DNA of 64,000 nucleotides, from contig NZ_JACXYY010000004.1 in NCBI RefSeq assembly GCF_014779665.1, positions 1 to 64,000 of the forward strand. Direction: 5' to 3'. The first letter of the stretch is position 1, and every line of letters begins with the position of its first letter. The DNA comes from Nocardioides hwasunensis. Its GTDB lineage: Bacteria > Actinomycetota > Actinomycetes > Propionibacteriales > Nocardioidaceae. Shown here piece by piece: positions 45,739 to 54,451 of the stretch. Position numbers and translations under genes: made by a program. A model generated the notes under the pieces. The model was not told the DNA's origin, did no database searches, and worked only from the letters and a program-made list of their open reading frames with translations.

Positions 45739-47100
45739 TCACCATCCAGGGAGGACGAGGGCGGCCCAGACGAGCAGTGGCCCGACCAGGGTGACGATGA
45801 CGCCGTAGCCGAGGATCTGCTTGTAGTAGCTGGTCTCGTCGACGGTGTCGGGCTTGTTGGCGAGCATCAGCGCGCCGTTGGTGGAGAAGGGGCTCACGTC
45901 GACGATCGTCGAGCTGACCGCGAGCGCCGCGACGAAGAGGCCTGCGGAGAGGCCGCCCTCGCCGATGAGCGGGATGGCGATCGGGATGATCACCGGGAGC
46001 AGTGCCGTCGAGGACGCGAACGCCGAGACGATGCCGCCGACGTAGCAGAGGATCAGCGCGCCGATGGCGGCCGCGCCCAGCCCGGCGGCCCACTTGCCGA
46101 CGAACTCCGGCGAGCCCGCGGCGGTGAGGATCGTGGCGTACGTGCTCACGCCGGCGACCAGCAGGACGGTCGGCCACGCGATCTGCTTGACGGTGTCCTT
46201 GTAGGCCTTCGGCGTCAGGATCGACAGCACGACGGCCGCGGTGATGGCGGCGAAGCCGATGTTCTTGTCAAAGACCAGCGCCACGACGGCGACGGCGACG
46301 AACGCGACCAGCGTCAGGGCGTGCTCCAGGGTGGAGCCGGCGTCGTCGGCGTTGGGCGTGCCGGTCGTCGGGCTCGCGCCGGTGGCCGAGCGGGCGTCGG
46401 AGTGGTCGGGGCGCTTCGCCACGCCGCCCGCGCCGCCCTCGGCCGCGGTGCCGCCACCGGCCGGGACGAGCTCGCCGTCGGCGTCCATGCGCAGCGTCAT
46501 CAGCTTGCGCCCACCGAGGACGACGAAGAGGATCGCAGCCATCACGGTGTTCACCGCGAGGCTGGAGAGGAACACGATCATCGGGGAGGAGCCGAGACCG
46601 GCGTCCTCCATCACGGAGTTGGTGATCGTGCCGTAGATCGAGATCGGCGAGAAGCCACCCGCCTGGGCGCCGTGCACGACCATCATGCCCATCATCAGCG
46701 GGCTGATGCGGTAGCGCCCGGCGAAGCCGAGGGCGATCGGGCCGATGATGGCGCACGCGGCAGGGCTCGCGGCGCCGATCGCGGTGATCACGGCGGTGAC
46801 GGCGAACATCACCCACGGGATCAGTGCCACCCGGCCACCCACGGACGAGACGGCCGTCCTCACGATCAGGTCGACCGTGCCGTTCTGCCTGGCGATGGCG
46901 AAGAGGTAGGTGACGCCGATGAGGGTGAGCACCAGGTCGGCGCTGATGCCGCCCAGGATCTCCTTCTCGTCGAGGCCGAGGGAGTACATCCCGACGAGCC
47001 ACGCGGCGACGTAGGCCAGCGCTCCCATGTTGATCGGCAGCAAGGTGCCGATCACGAACAACGCGACCAGCGCGAGGATCGCGATCCATTCCGGACCCAT
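45739..47100 (-). CDS. MatC-like dicarboxylate carrier (ion-transporter superfamily)
   Basis: 453 residues and about eleven membrane helices. The N-terminal third (LPINMGALAYVAAWLVGMYSLGLDEKEILGG, LTLIGVTYLFAIARQNGTVDLI) fits the MatC N-terminal domain of malonate carriers; the rest resembles SLC13/citrate-type permeases. A hydrophilic Gly/Ala-rich loop lies at about 195-240. Start ATG 47100 has GGAGG eight bases ahead. It heads the transporter/CoA-transferase/carboxyltransferase operon and is divergent from a GntR regulator gene. Confidence 0.85.
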   Translation of the reverse strand: MGPEWIAILALVALFVIGTLLPINMGALAYVAAWLVGMYSLGLDEKEILGGISADLVLTLIGVTYLFAIARQNGTVDLIVRTAVSSVGGRVALIPWVMFAVTAVITAIGAASPAACAIIGPIALGFAGRYRISPLMMGMMVVHGAQAGGFSPISIYGTITNSVMEDAGLGSSPMIVFLSSLAVNTVMAAILFVVLGGRKLMTLRMDADGELVPAGGGTAAEGGAGGVAKRPDHSDARSATGASPTTGTPNADDAGSTLEHALTLVAFVAVAVVALVFDKNIGFAAITAAVVLSILTPKAYKDTVKQIAWPTVLLVAGVSTYATILTAAGSPEFVGKWAAGLGAAAIGALILCYVGGIVSAFASSTALLPVIIPIAIPLIGEGGLSAGLFVAALAVSSTIVDVSPFSTNGALMLANKPDTVDETSYYKQILGYGVIVTLVGPLLVWAALVLPGW

Positions 47101-47217
47101 AGTCGAGACCTCCGATTCGAGAACCGCTCGGCTGGGTCCCGGGGTGACCCTCGTCACGAGGTTGGCTCAGTGGCCTAGCCAATAGGACAATGAGCCGATC
47201 GTCAATAGGGTGTCGTC

Positions 47218-47919
47218 ATGTCCGAGTCGTTTCCACCACGGTTACTGCGCACGCGCCTCTACGAGCAGGTCGCCGAACAGATCTCCTCGTGGATCTCCGA
47301 CAACGGCCTCACCACCGGCGACAGGCTGCCGCCGGAGCGCGAGCTCGCCCAGCGGCTGGGCGTGAGCCGCGCGACCCTGAGCCAGGCCCTCGTGGCGCTC
47401 GAGGTGGTCGGCGTCGTGGAGGTCCGCCACGGCGACGGGACGGCGGTCACCGCACGTCACGGCCAGTCGACCCGCATCGTCGAGGCGATCCGCAGCCACG
47501 CCGACCGGCTCCCGGAGATCATCGAGACCCGGGACGCGCTGGAGACCAAGATCGCCTCGCTCGCCGCGATCCGGCGCACCGACGACGACCTGGCCCGCAT
47601 CGACGACGCGCTGGACTTCATGGCGGCCGACATCGACGCCGGCGGTCGCGGGGTCGAGGGTGACGAGCGCTTCCACGGCGCCGTCACGGCGGCGTCCCAC
47701 TCGCTGCTGCTGGCCCGGCTGATGGACGAGATCGGCGACCTGGTCAAGGAGACCCGGCTGGAGTCACTGGGTCAGCCCGGGCGTCCCCAGGACTCGCTGG
47801 CCGGACACCGCGCCATCGCCGAGGCGATCCGCGCCGGCGATCCCGCGGCCGCTGCCGCTGCCATGCACGCCCACGTCGAGATGGTCAGCGACGTCGCACT
47901 CCTGCGCGACCGGCCGTGA
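47218..47919 (+). CDS. GntR-family regulator with FCD ligand domain
   Basis: 233 residues. N-terminal winged HTH (about 10-75: LYEQVAEQISSWISDNGLTTGDRLPPERELAQRLGVSRATLSQAL, shown only as range) and a C-terminal all-helical FCD domain with metal-binding His and Asp residues (DERFHGAVTAASHS, HRAIAEAI, HAHVEMV). FCD regulators often sense carboxylic acids. The divergent gap to the carrier gene holds two CAATAGG copies (about 47180 and 47204) that may be operator parts. Likely controls the organic-acid operon. Confidence 0.9.
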   Translation: MSESFPPRLLRTRLYEQVAEQISSWISDNGLTTGDRLPPERELAQRLGVSRATLSQALVALEVVGVVEVRHGDGTAVTARHGQSTRIVEAIRSHADRLPEIIETRDALETKIASLAAIRRTDDDLARIDDALDFMAADIDAGGRGVEGDERFHGAVTAASHSLLLARLMDEIGDLVKETRLESLGQPGRPQDSLAGHRAIAEAIRAGDPAAAAAAMHAHVEMVSDVALLRDRP

Positions 47920-48686
47920 GTCCGACCGACATCCTCCTGGTCGTCGCGGCCGGGCTCGGCGCCGGCGTGCTCTCCTCGACGGTCGGCGTCGCGTCCCTGC
48001 TGAGCTTCCCGATCCTCGTCGGGCTGGGCCTGCCGCCGGTGGTCGCCAACGTCTCCAACACCCTCGGCCTCATCCCCGCCGGGCTCGGTGGCGTGGCGGG
48101 CTACCGCCAGGAGGTGCGGGAGGCCGGCCGACTGGCGTGGGTCATCGCGCTGGTGTGCGCGATCGGGGCGGTGCTCGGAGCGGCGCTGCTGCTCGGGCTG
48201 CCGCCGGGCGTCTTCGAGGCGGTCGTGCCCTTCCTCATCCTCTTCACCTGCCTGCTGGTCGGCGTCCAGCCCCGGGTCGCGCGGTGGCTGCGGGCCCGGC
48301 ACGAGCGACGCCACGGCGAGCAGCTCTCCGAGCGACGCAGCATGTCGCCGCTGACGACCTTCTTCGCCACCGTCACGGGGGTCTACGGCGGCTACTTCGG
48401 CGCCGGCGCGGGGGTGATGATGGTGGCGGTCCTGGGCCTTGGCACCGACCTCGAGCTGCGCATCGTCAACGGCCTCAAGACGCTGTCGCTGATGGTCGGC
48501 AACATCGTGGCGGGCCTGATCTTCGTCTTCGTGGCCGAGCCCCGCTGGGACGTGGTCGGCCTCCTCGCCGCGGGCTCGATGATCGGCGGCTACCTCGGTG
48601 CCGTCATCGGCAGACGGCTCCCCGACGGAGTGTTCCGCTGGTCGGTCGTCGCGGCCGGTGTCGTGGCCGCGATCCTGCTGTTCTGA
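47916..48686 (+). CDS. TauE/SafE-family membrane transporter
   Basis: 256 residues with about eight helices in two halves; the repeated VGVASLLSFPILVGLGLPPVVANVSNTLGLIP and YGGYFGAGAGVMMVA segments are characteristic. Family members are linked to export of sulfite, sulfonates or organic anions. GTG 47916 overlaps the GntR stop (GTGA), so it is co-expressed with the regulator. It may move an anion related to the neighbouring operon; that is inference. Confidence 0.88.
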   Translation: MSPTDILLVVAAGLGAGVLSSTVGVASLLSFPILVGLGLPPVVANVSNTLGLIPAGLGGVAGYRQEVREAGRLAWVIALVCAIGAVLGAALLLGLPPGVFEAVVPFLILFTCLLVGVQPRVARWLRARHERRHGEQLSERRSMSPLTTFFATVTGVYGGYFGAGAGVMMVAVLGLGTDLELRIVNGLKTLSLMVGNIVAGLIFVFVAEPRWDVVGLLAAGSMIGGYLGAVIGRRLPDGVFRWSVVAAGVVAAILLF

Positions 48687-48697
48687 GCCTCGACCGG

Positions 48698-48798
48698 GAC
48701 GTCATGGCCGACGGTCGCGCAGACGACCGGCAACCATGACGTCGTCGACGTACGTCATGGCAGGTGGCCGCGCGGGCGACCGGTCGCCATGACGTACG
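48698..48798. repeat. Two tandem palindromic repeats between convergent genes
   Basis: Unit one: GACGTCATGG at 48698-48707 and CCATGACGTC at 48734-48743, with an inner GGTCG/CGACC stem. Unit two: CGTACGTCATGG at 48749-48760 and CCATGACGTACG at 48787-48798, with a GC-rich inner part. Both share the ACGTCATGG arm and fill the gap between the TauE-type gene and the glutamate dehydrogenase gene. They can stop transcription from both sides and look like a REP-type family distinct from the one at 43 kb. Confidence 0.75.
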
Positions 48799-48802
48799 CC
48801 GG

Positions 48803-51800
48803 TCACGACAGCAGGCCGCGCACCACCCGCAGCCCGACGGACAGGCGAGCCAGCTCGGCGGTCTCCTCGCGGCAGATCTCCTCGAGGGTGGCGGCCGAGC
48901 GGCCGACCAGCTCCTCGTCGGCGTTCTCCCACGCAGCGACCCGGGCCGGGGCGGAGTCGTCCGCGCTGGTCGACTCCAGCACCTGCGCCGTGAGCTGCTG
49001 GTGGACGCCGTAGAGGTCGTCGCGCACGGCGGCCCGCGCCATGGTCTGCCAGCGGTCGTCGCGCGGCAGCGCGAAGATCCGCTCCACGAGGGCGGGCAGG
49101 CCCAGCCGCTCCCCCAGCGCGAAGTGGACGCGTGCCACCTCGACCGGGTCGAGGTCGAGACGGTCGGCGGTCTCCACGATCCCGAGCAGGGCGTACGCCG
49201 GCGCGAGGGCCGCCACGCGTGAGGCGAGGTCCGCGCCGATGCCGTGGTCGGTGAGCCGCTTCTCGCGCGCGCGGTAGTCGTCGAGCTCGCGACCGCTCAT
49301 GATGCCGGGCAGCTCGCCCAGCACCGACTGGACCCGCTCGCGGAAGAAGTCGACGGTCGCCCGGGAGTCGAGCGGAGGCCGACGGGTGGTCACCAGCCAG
49401 CGTGAGGCCCGCTCGACGAGCGTACGCATCTCGATCCGCATCCGGGTCTGGCGCTCGGCCGGGACCTGGTTGTCGAGCGCGGCGATCTCCTGGCGCAGCG
49501 AGAGCGACCCGAAGATCTCGCGAGCCACGAAGTTGGCGCGGGTGAGGTCGGCCGCGCTGGCGCCCGTCTCCCCCGCCAGGCGTGGCCAGAAGGTCATGCC
49601 GGCGCCGTTGACCAGGTCGTTGACGACCTGGGTCACGATGATCTCGCGTCGCAGCGGGTGGTCCTCCATCGCCGCCACCAGGTCCGGCTTCATCCGGCTG
49701 GGGAAGTAGCCGAGGAGGTCCTCGCTGAGGTAGGGGTCGTCGGGCAGGTCGGACTCGACGAGCTCGTCGGCGAGCACGATCTTGGTCCACGCCATCAGCA
49801 CCGACAGCTCGGGTCCGGACAGCGCCTGCTTGCGGTCGAGCCGGCGCTTGACCTGCCGGGTGGTCGGCAGTGCCTCGAGGTCGCGGTTGAGCACGCCCCG
49901 CTTCTCCAGCGCACGCATCCAGTCCTCGTGGACGTGGAGCAGCGAGGGGGCGTGTGCCTCGGCGTTGGCGAGAGCGAGGTTCTGCTCGTAGTTGTCCTTC
50001 AGCACCAGCTCGCCGACCTCGTCGGTCATCGCGGCGAGCAGGGCGTTGCGTGCCTCCTCGTCCATCCCACCGGCGCGCACGACCCGGTCGAGCAGGATCT
50101 TGATGTTGACCTCGTGGTCGGAGGTGTCGACACCGGCCGAGTTGTCGATGAAGTCGGTGTTCATCCGCCCACCGCTGCCGCCGACACCCTCGCGGGCGTA
50201 CTCCACGCGGCCGAGCTGGGTGAATCCGAGGTTGCCGCCCTCGCCGATGCACCGGGCGCGGAGGTCCCCGCCGTTGACGCGGATGGCGTCGTTGGCCTTG
50301 TCACCTGCGTGGGCGTCGGTCTCCTCCGAGGCCTTGACATAGGTGCCGATGCCGCCGTTCCAGAGCAGGTCGACGGGCGCGAGGAGGATCGCCCTCATCA
50401 GCTCGGCCGGCGTCATGGCCGTGGTCGACGACGGCAGCCCGAGCGCCTCGCACACCTGCGGCGACACCGGGATCGACTTGGCCGAGCGCGGCCAGACCCC
50501 ACCACCGTCGGAGATCAGCGAGGTGTCGTAGTCCTTCCAGCTCGATCTCGGCAGCTCGAAGAGCCGGCGCCGCTCGGCGTACGACGTCGCGGCGTCGGGC
50601 GCCGGGTCGATGAAGATGTCGCGGTGGTCGAAGGCGGCGACCAGCCGGGTGTGCTCCGAGCACAGCATCCCGTTGCCGAAGACGTCGCCGGACATGTCGC
50701 CGATGCCGACGGCCGTGAAGTCCTCGGTCTGGCAGTCGACCCCCATCTCCCGGAAGTGTCGCTGCACCGAGACCCATGCACCCTTGGCCGTGATGCCCAT
50801 CGCCTTGTGGTCGTAGCCGACCGAGCCGCCGGACGCGAAGGCGTCGCCGAGCCAGAAGCCGTAGTCCTTGGCCACACCGTTGGCGATGTCGGAGAAGGTC
50901 GCGGTGCCCTTGTCCGCGGCGACCACCAGGTAGGAGTCGTCGCCGTCGTGGCGGACCACCTCGCGCGGCGGCACGGTCTCGCCGTCGACGAGGTTGTCGG
51001 TGATGTCGAGCAGGCCCGAGATGAAGGTCTTGTAGCAGGCCACGCCCTCGGCCAGCCACGCGTCGCGCTCCGCGGGGTCGGGCAGCTGCTTGCAGAAGAA
51101 CGCCCCCTTCGACCCGACCGGCACGATGACGGTGTTCTTCACCATCTGCGCCTTGACCAGGCCGAGCACCTCGGTGCGGAAGTCGTCGCGTCGGTCCGAC
51201 CAGCGCAGGCCGCCGCGGGCGACCGGACCGAACCTCAGGTGTGATCCCTCGACACGAGGGCTGTAGACGAAGATCTCGAACCGCGGGCGCGGCTCGGGCA
51301 GGTCGGGGATGGCCGACGGCTCGAGCTTGAACGAGATGTAGGGGTGGACGTCTCCGTCGGCGTCGCGCTGGAAGAAGTTGGTGCGCAGGGTCGCGCGGAC
51401 CAGCGTCCGGTAGGACCGCAGGATGCGGTCGTGGTCGAGGCTGACGACCTCGTCGAGCGCCTTGGCCAGCTTGTCCTCGATCGCCTCGACCCGTGCCACC
51501 CGGGCCTCGGCGTCGGCCTCGAGCGCGCGGTCGTCGCGGCCCGGGTCGAAGCGCGACTCGAACAGGTCGACGAGCAGGCGCGTGATGTCGACGTTGCTGC
51601 GCAGCGCCTCCTCGATGTAGTCGAGGGCGAAGGGCGAGTTGCCCTGCTTGAGATACTTCGCGTAGGCCCGCAACACCGTGGCCTGGCGCCAGGTCAGCCC
51701 CGCGGCCAGGACCAGGTTGTTGAACCCGTCGATCTCGTTGAAGCCGTTCCAGACCGCCGCCAGCGCCTCGGCGAACAGCGTCCGCTCGCGCGGCGGCAGG

Positions 51801-53656
51801 ACCCGCCCGTGGCGCAGCCCGAACTCGTAGATGAACGACGGTCGGGACAGACCCGTGAGCTCGTAGGGCCGCTCGTCGACGACCTCGACGCCCATCGAGG
51901 TCAGCATGGGGAGCATGGTCGAGAGCGACAGCGGCTCGCCGACCCGGAAGACCTTGAGCCGCGACTCGCCACGTCGGTAGCGCCCGCGCTGCTCGTCCTG
52001 GTCGAAGAGCGCGAGGTCGATCCCCTCCTCGCCCTCGATGGCCTCGATCCGACCGAGGTCGGCGGAGGCACGCTGGGGGTTGTAGTCCTCCTTGTAGGCC
52101 TCCGGCCACGCGTCGGCCCAGGCGCGCGCGAGCTGGGCACCGCGGTCCTCGCCCCAGTCGGACACGACGGTGGCCATGAAGTCCTCGCGCCAGGAGCGCG
52201 AGGCCTCGATGAGGCGGCGCTCGAGGTCGGCGACGTCGATCTCGGGGATCTGCTGGCCCTTGGGCGGGTGCACCACGAAGTGCACGCGCGCGCTGGTCGA
52301 CTCGTTGACCCGCGCGGTGAACTCAACGTGCTCGCCCCCGAGGTCGTCGCGCAGGATCGCGGAGAAGCGCTCACGCACCGCGGTGCTGTAGCGATCGCGC
52401 GGGAGGTAGACGAGCACGGAGACGTAGCGACCGTAGGTGTCGCGGCGCACGAACGCCCGCAGCTGTCGGCGCTGGCGCGCGAACATGACGTCCTGCACCA
52501 CCGGGGCGAGGTCGGCCGGCGAGGTGTGGAAGAGCTCGTCGCGCGGGTAGTTCTCGAGGGTGTCCATCAGCGCCTTGCCGGCGTGGCTGCGCGGGTCGGA
52601 GCCCGCACGTCGTACGACCTCGTGGACCTTCTCGCGCAGGACCGGGATGCGGGTCACCGACTCGGTGTAGGCAGCGCTGGAGAAGAGGCCGAGGAACCGG
52701 CGCTCGCCGACGACCTCACCGTCGGGGCCGAACGTCTTGACCCCGACGTAGTCGAGGTACGCCGGGCGGTGGACCGTGGCGCGGGAGTTGGCCTTCGCCA
52801 GCACCAGCAGCGTCTTCTCCCGTGCCTTGGCCTTCACCAGCGGAGGCAGCTTGGCGAAGGCGCTGGACAGGTCCTGGTCGTGGCGCAGGATGCCCAGGCC
52901 GGAGCCGGGAACGGCGCGCAGCCCGCACTCGTCGGGGTCACCCTCGTCGGTCTCCAGCGCGTACTCGCGGTAGCCGAGGAAGGTGAAGTGGTCGTTGGCC
53001 AGCCAGGTGAGGAAGTCGCGACCCTGCCGCAGCTCGGCAGCCGGCAGCGGCGGGGGGCTCTCGTCGAGCTCGGCCACCACCGAGAGGGCCTGGGCGTGCA
53101 TCTTCTCCCAGTCCTCGACCGACTCGCGGACGTCGCGCAGCACCCGCTGGAGGCCCTCCGTGACGGCCGCGGCCTCCTCCTCGTCGGTGCGGTCGATCTC
53201 GACGTGCATCCACGACTCGGCGCCGTCCCGGTCATCGTCGTCGGGCTCCTGGGCGTGGACGTGCTGGAGCTCGCCGGTGATGTCGCGCTCGACGTTGAAC
53301 TGCGGGTGGATCACCGAGTGCACGTTGTGACCGAGCCGGTTGAGCTCCATCGTCACCGAGTCGACGAGGAAGGGCATGTCGTCGGTGACGACCTCGACGA
53401 CCGAGCGACCCGCCGCGGACCAGCCGGACTCGGCGCTGGTGGGCGTCACCACCCGGACCGCCGCCGTGCCCTGCGGGCGCGAGACACCGAGCTCGCGGTG
53501 CGAGGCCAGGGCGCCGAACAGGTCCTCGGGTGATCGTTCGTCGACCTCCTCGGGAGCCACGTGTCGGTAGTAGCTGCGCAGCAGGTCGCCCCACTCGGGG
53601 CGGGCCTGCGTCGCGGCGTCGAGCTGTTGGTCCTTGATCTCCTCCGGCGTCGCCAC
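48803..53656 (-). CDS. NAD-specific glutamate dehydrogenase, large type
   Basis: 1617 residues, the size of the GDH-180 class first known from Streptomyces. It deaminates glutamate to 2-oxoglutarate and ammonia with NAD. A long N-terminal regulatory region with ACT-like parts (about 1-700) precedes the catalytic domain (about 800-1150: RGGLRWSDRRDDFRTEVLGLVKAQMVKN, PVGSKGAFFCKQL, MGVDCQTEDFTAVGIGDMSGDVFGNGM, each given in part). The C-terminal helical region is also typical. Start GTG 53656. The nearby P5C dehydrogenase gene points to joint use of proline and glutamate. Confidence 0.95.
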   Translation of the reverse strand: MATPEEIKDQQLDAATQARPEWGDLLRSYYRHVAPEEVDERSPEDLFGALASHRELGVSRPQGTAAVRVVTPTSAESGWSAAGRSVVEVVTDDMPFLVDSVTMELNRLGHNVHSVIHPQFNVERDITGELQHVHAQEPDDDDRDGAESWMHVEIDRTDEEEAAAVTEGLQRVLRDVRESVEDWEKMHAQALSVVAELDESPPPLPAAELRQGRDFLTWLANDHFTFLGYREYALETDEGDPDECGLRAVPGSGLGILRHDQDLSSAFAKLPPLVKAKAREKTLLVLAKANSRATVHRPAYLDYVGVKTFGPDGEVVGERRFLGLFSSAAYTESVTRIPVLREKVHEVVRRAGSDPRSHAGKALMDTLENYPRDELFHTSPADLAPVVQDVMFARQRRQLRAFVRRDTYGRYVSVLVYLPRDRYSTAVRERFSAILRDDLGGEHVEFTARVNESTSARVHFVVHPPKGQQIPEIDVADLERRLIEASRSWREDFMATVVSDWGEDRGAQLARAWADAWPEAYKEDYNPQRASADLGRIEAIEGEEGIDLALFDQDEQRGRYRRGESRLKVFRVGEPLSLSTMLPMLTSMGVEVVDERPYELTGLSRPSFIYEFGLRHGRVLPPRERTLFAEALAAVWNGFNEIDGFNNLVLAAGLTWRQATVLRAYAKYLKQGNSPFALDYIEEALRSNVDITRLLVDLFESRFDPGRDDRALEADAEARVARVEAIEDKLAKALDEVVSLDHDRILRSYRTLVRATLRTNFFQRDADGDVHPYISFKLEPSAIPDLPEPRPRFEIFVYSPRVEGSHLRFGPVARGGLRWSDRRDDFRTEVLGLVKAQMVKNTVIVPVGSKGAFFCKQLPDPAERDAWLAEGVACYKTFISGLLDITDNLVDGETVPPREVVRHDGDDSYLVVAADKGTATFSDIANGVAKDYGFWLGDAFASGGSVGYDHKAMGITAKGAWVSVQRHFREMGVDCQTEDFTAVGIGDMSGDVFGNGMLCSEHTRLVAAFDHRDIFIDPAPDAATSYAERRRLFELPRSSWKDYDTSLISDGGGVWPRSAKSIPVSPQVCEALGLPSSTTAMTPAELMRAILLAPVDLLWNGGIGTYVKASEETDAHAGDKANDAIRVNGGDLRARCIGEGGNLGFTQLGRVEYAREGVGGSGGRMNTDFIDNSAGVDTSDHEVNIKILLDRVVRAGGMDEEARNALLAAMTDEVGELVLKDNYEQNLALANAEAHAPSLLHVHEDWMRALEKRGVLNRDLEALPTTRQVKRRLDRKQALSGPELSVLMAWTKIVLADELVESDLPDDPYLSEDLLGYFPSRMKPDLVAAMEDHPLRREIIVTQVVNDLVNGAGMTFWPRLAGETGASAADLTRANFVAREIFGSLSLRQEIAALDNQVPAERQTRMRIEMRTLVERASRWLVTTRRPPLDSRATVDFFRERVQSVLGELPGIMSGRELDDYRAREKRLTDHGIGADLASRVAALAPAYALLGIVETADRLDLDPVEVARVHFALGERLGLPALVERIFALPRDDRWQTMARAAVRDDLYGVHQQLTAQVLESTSADDSAPARVAAWENADEELVGRSAATLEEICREETAELARLSVGLRVVRGLLS

Positions 53657-53729
53657 GCTCCGACACTAGAACCCGGCGTGTGAGCGTCACAACAAGGGGT
53701 GGGGAGTGTCGTCGGGCCATGATGGGGCC

Positions 53730-54197
53730 ATGAAGAAGCTGACGAAGAAGCTGACCTACGACGCCACCACCGAGGCGGTGGCAGCCATGCTCGCCGACCC
53801 CGCCTTCCGCGAGGAGGTGCTCGAGCGGCAGCACGTCGTACGCGGCTCGGCCACGGTCGACGGCGACGTGGTCACCGTCGAGCAGGTGCGCTCCGCCGAC
53901 GGCGTGCCGTCCTTCGCCCGCTCGTTCGTCGGGGACGAGATCGCCATCGTCCAGCAGGACACCTGGACCTCGGCGACCACCGCCGACATCGAGCTCTCGA
54001 TCCCGGGCAAGCCCGGCCACGCGCAGGGCACCCTCGCGCTCACCGACGCCGGGGGGCGCACGACCGAGACCATCGACCTCGAGGTCAGCATCAAGATCCC
54101 GCTCGTCGGCGGGAAGGTCGAGACCATGATCACCGACCTGCTCGCCCGGGCGCTCGACGTCGAGCACCGCGTCGGCGTGGAGTGGCTCGGCCGCTAG
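53730..54197 (+). CDS. DUF2505-family protein
   Basis: 155 residues, no leader. The pattern KKLTYDATTEAVAAMLADPAFREEVLERQHV at the start and VEVSIKIPLVGGKVE-like ending (here LEVSIKIPLVGGKVETMITDLL) match the actinobacterial DUF2505 family, which has a START/polyketide-cyclase-like fold and may bind a lipid. Function unknown. Start ATG 53730 after GATGGGGCC. Ends four bases inside the convergent small-protein gene. Confidence 0.8.
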   Translation: MKKLTKKLTYDATTEAVAAMLADPAFREEVLERQHVVRGSATVDGDVVTVEQVRSADGVPSFARSFVGDEIAIVQQDTWTSATTADIELSIPGKPGHAQGTLALTDAGGRTTETIDLEVSIKIPLVGGKVETMITDLLARALDVEHRVGVEWLGR

Positions 54198-54388
54198 TCG
54201 GCCGGCTGGCCCTCTCGATCGGTGCGGGAGGGGGACTCCCGTGCGTCGGACTCCTCCTGGGCCACCGTCGCCGCGTCGGCGGCGGCGTCGGCCCGGGTGC
54301 GCCGCCACACCACGATCGCCAGCACCACGACGGGGCCGAAGGCGAGCAGCACGGTCAGCAGCTGCTCGAACGGGTGCAGCGCGCCCAT
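54194..54388 (-). CDS. Small single-helix membrane protein
   Basis: 64 residues from ATG 54388 (73 if started at 54415). One membrane helix (about 8-27, LLTVLLAFGPVVVLAIVVW) is followed by RRTR and an acidic, Ala-rich tail. No family recognised. Its last four bases overlap the convergent DUF2505 gene. Confidence 0.6.
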   Translation of the reverse strand: MGALHPFEQLLTVLLAFGPVVVLAIVVWRRTRADAAADAATVAQEESDARESPSRTDREGQPAD

Positions 54389-54451
54389 GTGCAGGGGTGG
54401 GCGGAGCAGGATCACCCCGTCATCCTCCCACCCCCGACGCGCGGTGCGTCC

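Noticed and set aside
51344-53533. A 729-codon plus-strand frame opposite the glutamate dehydrogenase gene
   Set aside because: Same antisense effect; no recognisable domain, and the minus-strand gene is continuous and typical in length.
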